From positions 528,025 through 592,024 of the forward strand of contig JBBHKE010001558.1 in assembly GCA_037447655.1 (NCBI GenBank): a stretch of 64,000 bases of DNA, given 5' to 3'. A program made the position numbers and the translations under genes. Under the pieces are notes generated by a model. It worked only from the letters and a program-made list of their open reading frames with translations, did not search any database and was not told the DNA's origin. This document shows, in pieces, positions 57,548 through 64,000 of the stretch. Within the stretch, counting starts at the first letter, position 1, and the number at the start of each line of letters is the position of its first letter. The DNA comes from Zygnema cylindricum. Its lineage: Eukaryota; Streptophyta; Zygnematophyceae; Zygnematales; Zygnemataceae.

Positions 57548-57562
57548 CTCCCGTTAAGCTTT
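57548..57562 (-). promoter_or_regulatory. Polypurine tract of E, left copy
   Basis: CTCCCGTTAAGCTTT, read AAAGCTTAACGGGAG on the minus strand, next to the left LTR. One change from the copy at 61256-61270 (AAAGCTTAAGGGGAG). Confidence 0.68.
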
Positions 57563-58232
57563 AGAAGACTTACTCACTTAGACCACATGCTTTTCTGCAG
57601 TACTCCAACTTAGGAGATGGAAGGGCTTTTGTCAACATGTCCGCAACCAATTTTCTCATCAGGCAAATAGCAAAGTTTGACAACTTTTGCAAATACTTTC
57701 TCTCGTACTAAATGTAGCCGAATGTCTATATGCTTATTCTTAAAATGGTGACTTGGGTTTGTAGCCACAGAAATGGCTGCGTGATTGTCGCACCACATTA
57801 TTTGTGTCCCGTGTTGTGTAAAACCCAATTCTTGAAGAAATGCCTTAATCCATAGCAACTTTTTCAAGGCTGCGCTCGCAGCCATGTATTCCGCTTCTAT
57901 AGTAGATTGAGCCGTGACTTTTTGAAGTTTACTACTCCAACTACAAGTTCCCCTTCCAATCTGAATGACATACCGAGTTGTAGACTTTCTACTAGGCACA
58001 TCACCATAGCTAGCATCACTCCAAGTATTAATGCTAATCTTGTCCCCTCCCAAAGTAAGCCAAAGATTTCTAGTCCCAACAAGATACCTTAAAACCCTTT
58101 TTGCTGCCTCCCAGTCTCTCTTTCGTGGATTTTGCAGACTTCTGCTCAATACACCTACAGCTGCAGCTATATCGGGCCTAGTGGAATTCATGAAGTAAAT
58201 CAGACTTCCTACTACTTGTCTGTAAGGTACAC
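57563..58232 (-). pseudogene. pol: RNase H of E, left copy
   Basis: Frame 58191-57610: STRPDIAAAVGVLSRSLQNP, WEAAKRVLRYLVGTRNLWLT, WSSKLQKVTAQSTIEAEYMA, MWCDNHAAISVATNPSHHFK and IDIRLHLVREK, then a frame change at the tail. The homology breaks at 58232 after the complement of CTTGTCTGTAAGGTAC. Near-identical to 61273-61935, from which it differs by scattered substitutions. Confidence 0.85.
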
Positions 58233-58318
58233 CGCGAATCGTTATTAGCGTTGAGAAATTATTAGTGTAAAGAAAAAATTAGCGTCATTCATTCTAATTT
58301 AGTGCCAGGAGACGTGGC
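58233..58318. other. Unassigned sequence left of the second gap
   Basis: 86 bases following the RNase H break, AT-rich, with two TTAGCG strings. No similarity to the satellite phase or to copia segments in the window. Confidence 0.5.
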
Positions 58319-58328
58319 NNNNNNNNNN
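58319..58328. other. Assembly gap (10 N)
   Basis: Ten N bases inside element E, between two unassigned flanks. RT and the integrase C-terminus expected here are missing. Confidence 0.98.
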
Positions 58329-58700
58329 GAGTCTAGTCTGTTACCACCCCTTATATGTAGCTTTCTTAAACTTTGGAATAATGAGCTCCTTCCATACTCA
58401 GTAGATAATTGACAAGCTATAAGTGGCCTTGTTTTACCCCACATACTTTCTGATTTATCTTGAGAGTGTCTCTCGAGATTCAGCTACGAGTGGCTATTTT
58501 TACACCTAGGCTTTAAGACCCGACTCCGAGATTTAACACGTCAAATATAATTCTTATCCTATCCTAGGTCTAACTGTTTGTGATGAGAAATGCTCTAGAC
58601 CTGTTCATCGTTTGGTCTACAATCGGTAAATTTTCAGAAACCATCAGTTACGTTATATAACCTATACAGGTGTCTATCTACCTTTTACCTTAGCTTCCCT
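58329..58700. other. Unassigned sequence right of the second gap
   Basis: About 370 bases of non-satellite, non-repeated sequence with no open frame of note. It replaces the integrase C-terminal region, which stops abruptly at about 58703 (FVFENMG then unrelated residues). Could be another transposon fragment or a scaffolding error. Confidence 0.5.
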
Positions 58701-59290
58701 GATGGCCCATATTCTCAAACACAAAGACTCTATAACCTTTTGAGTGATCATCATATCCTAACAGAATACCCGGTAGTCCCTTCGATTCCATTTTCCATCT
58801 ATCTGTGGACATATCCAATATATTGCATTGACTACCAAAGACTTTTAAATGGCTAACATCTGGTTTGCTACTTGTCCAGATCTCGTAAAGAGTAGTGTTT
58901 GTCAATCTGGATCCTATCCTATTCTTAATATAAACTGCACAATTTAGAGCCTCAGCCCAGAATTTCGGATCCACATTTTTATCGGTGAGCATCGACTTAG
59001 AGCTCTCTGTGAGAGTTCTATTTAGTCTTTCATACACCCCATTTTGTTCCGGTGAATATCGAACAGTTAATAGATGACTCATACCTTCCTCGAGTAATAA
59101 GGTTTCAAATTCTTTCGATGTATATTCCCCACCATTGTCTGATCTGAGCTGCAAAATATGTGAATTATGAAGTTTTTTCAACCCATGCTTTATAGTGTTT
59201 GAAGTGACCAAACACTTCACTCTTCTCCTTCATGAAGTAAAATTTTTGTAAACCTGGAGAAATCATCTGTGAAGGTGACCATATATTTCA
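58690..59290 (-). pseudogene. pol: Integrase of E, truncated
   Basis: Frames around 59220-58690: LQLRSDNGGEYTSKEFETLL, YSPEQNGVYERLNRTLTESS, FWAEALNCAVYIKNRIG, KGLPGILLGYDDHSKGYRVF. The catalytic second Asp and the Glu are present. A frameshift near 59220 separates it from FTDDFSRFTK upstream. The C-terminus is cut at about 58703. Confidence 0.84.
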
Positions 59291-60044
59291 TCCCCGCGGT
59301 AGATGGAACCTTCGCAGGACCAAAAACATCCGAATGAATTTGATGCAACAGTTTCGTTGACTGATGCTCAGACTCTTTAGGAAATGGCAATCTTTGGATT
59401 TTGCCTAAAGCGCAACCATCACAAGTTTTGACTGTCTCATCTGTGATTGATACACCCTCTATTTTTCGAGCAAGGACCATTTTTCTCAAACTATCATAGT
59501 TTACATGGCCTAATCTTTTATGCCATAACTCATCTGAGTGCATAACACCGGAGTACAAAACATCATTCTCCTTGTAATTATCCAAATCCATGCGATACAT
59601 CTTGCTACTATCTCTAGTACCTGTAATAGCAACCTTGCCATTTTTGCTAACAATTTGCCGACCATTTTTCAAATTAACCTCAAAGCCTTTACTCTCTACC
59701 AACGACGTAGAAAATAGATTTTTCTTAAAGTCAAGTACAAATAAGACATTGTGAAGAGTCTTTACAATTGCTTTTCCTTCTACATCAACTAGCAAAGACA
59801 CATCACCCATAGCACGAGTTTGGACACTCATTCCACAAGCATAATAAATATTTTTCTCTGGCGTTGCTTTCAGATTTTTGGAGATGGCCTTGTTCCAGCA
59901 CATGTGGGCTGACGCTCCTGTAGTCATTATCCATCCAGGGTCTTTCGCGCCCTCCATTGCTGCCGCCATAGCGAATAGATCCGTATTGTCCTCCTCAAAA
60001 AATGTCAGAGATTCGTCTTGGAGTGGTGAAGAGGCTGAAAACAA
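59217..60044 (-). pseudogene. pol: Protease and HHCC region of E, protease Asp replaced
   Basis: A 275-codon frame with GWIMTTGASAHMCWNKAISK, where the family has D-T-G-A and this copy has T-T-G-A, removing the catalytic Asp. It continues with NIYYACGMSVQTRAMGDVSL, KNLFSTSLVESKGFEVNLKN, HKRLGHVNYDSLRKMV and CDGCALGKIQRLPF, then HSDVFGPAKVPS at the start of the integrase core. Otherwise the best-kept pre-integrase region of the minus-strand elements. Confidence 0.86.
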
Positions 60045-60553
60045 TGCATTTCCAGGAGGTGTAGGCCTCGTGAAGCTTTTGTAAAACTGACTTTGTTGCC
60101 ATCCCGGCAGGTATAAACCTGTATCGTTAGCTTGTTTAAGTTTAGGACAAAATTTTTAACAATGACCTCTCTCACTACAATAAAAACATGCATTGTTTGA
60201 TTGTCTATTTCCACCCTGATTAAACTGTCTGAACTGGTTAAACTAATTACGTTGCTGATTAAATTTACTTTTCTTCCCAAAAACTGAATTAAAAGCCTCT
60301 ACTTGCTCAACATTGAGAATATTAGATGTAGCTTCCTCTTCTAGTAAAATATTGATGGCTAACTGTATAGTCCAGCTAGATTTATCTTTCTGTTTGAGCA
60401 TGTCAGATGCTCCTTTCATACTACGAGAGAGACCCCTCATGAGCAATGCTGCCCATTGAAACGAAGGAAACACCCCACCTCCACCCGCATGTGCATCTAC
60501 AAGGATACGAAATTTGTTAGAATATTTAGCCATTGTACCGCCAGTGTACTTAT
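60045..60553 (-). pseudogene. gag: Gag C-terminal half of E, fused to the LTR
   Basis: Begins at KYTGGTMAKYSNKFRILVDA right after the LTR end, so about the first 130 residues of Gag are missing. The join is out of frame with the LTR-encoded Gag N-terminus; the upstream ATG at 60599 is a shadow. It continues through LMRGLSRSMKGASDMLKQKD and AINILLEEEATSNILN. The knuckle near 60165-60200 reads CFYCSERGH then a stop, so it is broken. Confidence 0.82.
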
Positions 60554-61255
60554 TGTTGAAGGTCATGGGCATTGAGACTCTGTTGCGATCCACTCCCACT
60601 AAGAGTCACACTTGCACCAGCAGGTGGAGCACTAGGGCTAATAGGAGCACTTGCAATAGGAGCTGAGCCATTATCAGACATGTTAACGGAAGCAAACCCA
60701 AAGAGAAATGCCTAAAAGACTAGATCTATAGTATCAGATATGTTAATCCCAACGAAAGAGGTCTTTCAACCAAACAAACATGTACTACAAGCAAATTAGA
60801 GACAATAGAGCATAAAACACCTTAAACTGCACTTAGTGCTCTCATTTCCTTAACTCTTGTGTAGAATGTACATTCTGTGTTGTATTGATCAATCCTAATT
60901 GAACTAAATACTCAAAAGATCTAAAAAACATCTTAAAAGATCTAGAAAACATCTAAAATATATACAAAACATCAAAAACGTATGTACAGGGTTCACCTAA
61001 ATATCGACTGACAAAAATCTCAGTACTTGGACCAAAATTGTCAAGTAACAATATCTAGAACCTAAAAATCCGGAAGATATGTTTCGCGTCTACATTCATA
61101 GGCGGCCGTACATACTTATAAACTCAAAGATAACTATTCAAGAAGATACTAAAAATCCACACTAATTATAGCTTATATTGAATAGTTGGTGGTCTAAAAA
61201 TATTCTAAGTCCTAAAATCAAATTCTTAAGGCTTACTAAAGCTTAATTTTCAATA
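60554..61255 (-). repeat. LTR of E, central copy (702 bp)
   Basis: Lies between RNase H (61273 onward) and Gag (60553 downward). Gag N-terminal ATG complement at 60679-60681, reading MSDNGSAPIASAPISPSAPP. It is directly fused to mid-Gag codons; the PBS that should follow is missing. Confidence 0.87.
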
Positions 61256-61270
61256 CTCCCCTTAAGCTTT
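61256..61270 (-). promoter_or_regulatory. Polypurine tract of E, central copy
   Basis: AAAGCTTAAGGGGAG on the minus strand, next to the central LTR. Confidence 0.72.
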
Positions 61271-61272
61271 AA

Positions 61273-61935
61273 AATACTACTCACTTAGACCACATGTTTT
61301 TCTGCAGTACTCCAACTTAGGAGATGGAAGGGCTTTTTTCAACATGTCCGCAACCATTTTCTCATCAGGCAAATAGCAAAGTTTGACAACTTTTGCAAAT
61401 ACATTCTCTCGTACCAAGTGTAGCCGAATGTCCATATGCTTACTCTTAAAATGGTGACTTGGGTTTGTAGCCACAGAAATGGCTGCCTCATTGTCGCACC
61501 ACATTATTTGTGTCCCGTGTTGTGTAAAACCCAATTCTTGAAGAAATGCCTTAATCCATAGCAACTCTTTGAAGGCTGCGCTCGCAGCCATGTATTCCGC
61601 TTCCATAGTAGATTGAGCCGTGACTTTTTGAAGTTTACTACTCCAACTACAAGTTCCCCTTCCAATCTGAATGACATACCCAGTTGTAGACTTTCTACTA
61701 GGCACATCACCATAGCTAGCATCACTCTAAGTATTAATGCTAACCTTGTCCCCTCCCAAAGTAAGCTAAAGATTTCTTGTCCCAACAAGATACCTTAAAA
61801 CCCTTTTTGCTGCCTTTCAGTCTCTCTTTTGTGGATTTTGCAGACTTCTACTCAATACACCTACAGCTGCAGCTATATTGGGCCTAGTGCAATTCATGAA
61901 GTAAATCAGACTTCCTACTACTTGTCTGTAAGGTA
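61273..61935 (-). pseudogene. pol: RNase H of E, right copy
   Basis: Frame 61705-61277: SRKSTTGYVIQIGRGTCSWS, QSTMEAEYMAASAAFKELLW, MWCDNEAAISVATNPSHHFK, HMDIRLHLVREN and the native tail KLEYCRKTCGLSE. The upstream part has a TAA in ASY-ASD (about 61727) and further changes. Confidence 0.85.
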
Positions 61936-61936
61936 C

Positions 61937-62442
61937 TTATGACATAATTTTTTGCTCTTCTGGACTAAGTTCCTCATTCATTATGACTCCAAACTCATGC
62001 TCTATTCCTTCAAGTTTTTGCTTATACTCCATAGTAGTTCCACAACATTTGGCATCAGCCAAGCCAAATTTTTCCAACATGTTTCCTATCGCTTCCTTTT
62101 GAGTTAGCCTAATTATTTTCTTTTCTCTATCTCTTTCAACTTGTATTCCAAGGATATATTTTGCCTCACCCAAATCCTTCATTTCAAATTGTGAATTAAG
62201 AGCCTGTTTTACTCTAGCAATTCCTTCTTTGTTCCTACTTATTAGCAGCAAATCATCAACATACACAGCAATGAATATCACCTCATCCGGATTATCACCA
62301 CACATCATATATACTGAATGATCTGAGCTAATTCTAGTAAATCCTAATCCTGTCAAGAACTCATCTAACTTTCGGTTCCATTACCTAGGGGCCTGTTTTA
62401 GGCCATACAAAGATTTTAAAAGTCTGCACACAAGATTTTCTT
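61937..62442 (-). pseudogene. pol: RT C-terminal half of E
   Basis: Frame 62356-61937 gives TGLGFTRISSDHSVYMMCGD, IFIAVYVDDLLLISRNKEG, FEMKDLGEAKYILGIQVERD and IIRLTQKEAIGNMLEKFG. Upstream [12 protein letters not shown] is followed by a stop where R/W stand. It is cut at about 62442 and joined to 22 bases of LTR. The RT N-terminal half, with the first catalytic Asp region, is absent. Confidence 0.85.
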
Positions 62443-62464
62443 ACTTGAAGCTTACTTTTCAATA
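62443..62464 (-). repeat. 22-bp LTR tip at the right end of E
   Basis: TTGAAGCTTACTTTTCAATA matches the right end of the other E LTRs (57527-57547, 61236-61255) and is followed by TSD TTATT. It is all that remains of this LTR. Confidence 0.7.
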
Positions 62465-64000
62465 TTATTATCGCTAACAGTTTGTGTAATTTAGGTAACA
62501 AGACCTTGTTATAAGTAAGTTTTTTTGAAATATAGGTAATAATAATTGTTATCGTTAATTGTTACTGTAATTTAGGTAACAATGATTATTATCGCTAACA
62601 GTTTGTGTAACTTAGGTATCCATTCTTGTTAGCCCTAAAAGTTTGTGTAAGTTAGATAATAATTCATGTTATTGCTAACAGTTTGCGTAAGTTAGATAAC
62701 AATTCCTTTTAGCGCTAACAGTTTGTGTAAGTTAGGTTACAATTCCTGTTATCGCTAAGTGTTTGAGTTATTTAGGTAATAATTCTTGTTAGCGCTAACA
62801 GTTTGTGTAAGTTAGGTAACCATTCTTGTTAGCGCTAATAGTTTGTGTAAGTTAGTTAGTAATTCCTGTTATCGCTAACTATTTGTGTTATTTAGGTGAG
62901 AATTCTTGTTATCGCTAACAGTTTGTGTAATTTAGGTAACAATTTTTGTTATCGCTAACTGTTTGTGTAATTTAGGTAACAATTCTTATTATCGCTAACA
63001 GTTTGTGTAATTTAGGTAACAATTCCTTGTTATAACTAACTTTTTTTGTAAGTTAGATAACAATTCTTGTTATTGCTAACAGTTTGCGTAAGTTAGATAA
63101 CAATTCATGTTAGCGCTAACAGTTTGTGTAACTTAGGTAACAATTCATGTTATCTCTAATTGTTTGTATAATTTAGGTAACAATTCTTGTTATCGCTAAC
63201 TATTTGTGTAATTTAGATAACAATTCTTGTTATCGCTAACTGTTTGTGTATTTTAGGTAACAATTCTTGTTAGCGCTAACAGATTGTGTAAGTTAGGTAA
63301 CAATTGTTGTTATCCCTAACTGTTTGTGTAACTTACGTAACAATTCTTGTTATTCCTAAAAATTTGTGTAATTTAGGTAACTATTGTTGGTATCCCTAAC
63401 TCTTTCTGTAATTTAGGTAACAATTCTTGTCATCGCTAACTGTTTGTGTAATTTAGGTAACAATTCCTGTTATAGCTAACATTTTGTTTAATTTAGGTTA
63501 CAATTCCAAATATCGCTAATAGTATGTGTAACTTAGGTAACAATTCTTGTTATCGTTAACTGTTTGTGTAATTTGGGTAACAAATCTTGTTAACGCTAAC
63601 AGTTTGTGTAATTTTAGGTAACAATTATTGTTAGCGCTAACTGTTTGCGTAAGTTAGATAACAATCCCTGTTTGCGCAACATTGTTAGCGCAACAGTTTG
63701 GATAACTTAGGTAACAATTCTTGTTATCGCTAAATGTTTCTGTAATTTAGGTAACAATTCTTGTTATGGCTAAAAGTTTGTGTAACTTAGGTATCCATTT
63801 TTTTTAGCGCTAATGGTTTGTGTAAGTTAGATAACAATTCTTGTTATTGCTAACAGTTTGAGTAAGTTAGATAAATATTCCTGTTAGCGCTAACAGTTTG
63901 TGTAAGTTAGGTAACAATTCGTGTTATCTCTAATTGTTTGTGTAATTTAGGTAACAATTCTTGTTATCGCTAACTGTTTGTTTTGTTTAGGTAACAATTT
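62465..64000. repeat. 40-bp satellite array S7
   Basis: Satellite of the right subfamily up to the window end, starting with TSD TTATT. Contains a 53-bp marker monomer at about 63670 with GCAACATTGTTAGCGCAAC, like the one at 47670. No gene seen. Confidence 0.96.

Larger units (their letters stand above)
56845..62464 (-). mobile_element. Copia element E, rearranged LTR-linked dimer, TSD TTATT
   Basis: Minus-strand unit of 5620 bp with TSD TTATT at 56840-56844 and 62465-62469. Read right to left: a 22-bp LTR tip (62443-62464), RT without its N-terminal part, RNase H, PPT, complete LTR (61255-60554), Gag lacking PBS and N-terminus, protease, integrase, gap and unknown sequence, second RNase H, PPT, complete LTR (57547-56845). 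The shared TSD across the whole structure shows it inserted, or recombined, as one unit. LTRs begin TATTG rather than TGTTG. Confidence 0.8.

Noticed and set aside
60243-60599. ATG at 60599 as the Gag start of E
   Set aside because: It lies in the LTR in a different frame from the LTR-encoded Gag leader (ATG at 60681) and becomes Gag only by the aberrant LTR-Gag join.

Overview
This window looks like heterochromatin from a plant nuclear genome. About half of it (roughly 31 kb) is one tandem satellite with a 40-bp monomer, consensus close to TTAGGTAACAATTCTTGTTA + TCGCTAACAGTTTGTGTAAT. Almost all the rest is Ty1/copia-type LTR retrotransposons inserted into the satellite. I see no host single-copy gene, rRNA gene or CRISPR array. 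The plant assignment rests on the primer binding sites: three elements carry 15 bases complementary, as I recall that tRNA, to the anticodon arm of the plant form of initiator tRNA-Met. Species is not determinable.

Layout: satellite 1-9299; a 10-N gap (9300-9309); the 3' stub of an LTR (9310-9498); satellite 9499-18413; a 9.2-kb minus-strand copia element 'B' (18414-27635, TSD TAAGT) that contains a 3.2-kb mosaic block made of a family C fragment, a hAT transposase relic, an LTR tip and a second RT/RNase H copy; satellite 27636-34391; minus-strand element 'D' (34392-39346), which lacks its 3' LTR; satellite; plus-strand element 'C1' (41166-47509, TSD GTTAT); satellite; plus-strand element 'C2' (49802-56232, TSD ACAAT); satellite; a minus-strand rearranged dimer 'E' (56845-62464, TSD TTATT) with a second 10-N gap (58319-58328); satellite to the end. 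For B, C1, C2 and E, removing the element plus one TSD copy restores an uninterrupted satellite monomer.

The elements share the copia gene order (Gag with CCHC knuckle, protease, HHCC/DDE integrase, reverse transcriptase, RNase H). All copies are broken by stops, frameshifts or rearrangements, so none looks autonomous. Two shared features stand out. First, the PBS is complementary to the inside of initiator tRNA-Met rather than its 3' end, which implies half-tRNA priming. Second, the gag start codon lies inside the LTR, so the PBS is itself gag coding sequence (V-M-G-P-P). Family C LTRs also carry an antisense tRNA-like unit.

The satellite has higher-order structure: about 840-bp and 1.67-kb duplications in the left array, 200/255-bp units in the second array and a 360-bp nine-monomer unit in the third. 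The left array and all later arrays use different monomer subfamilies, and the switch falls exactly at the first gap.
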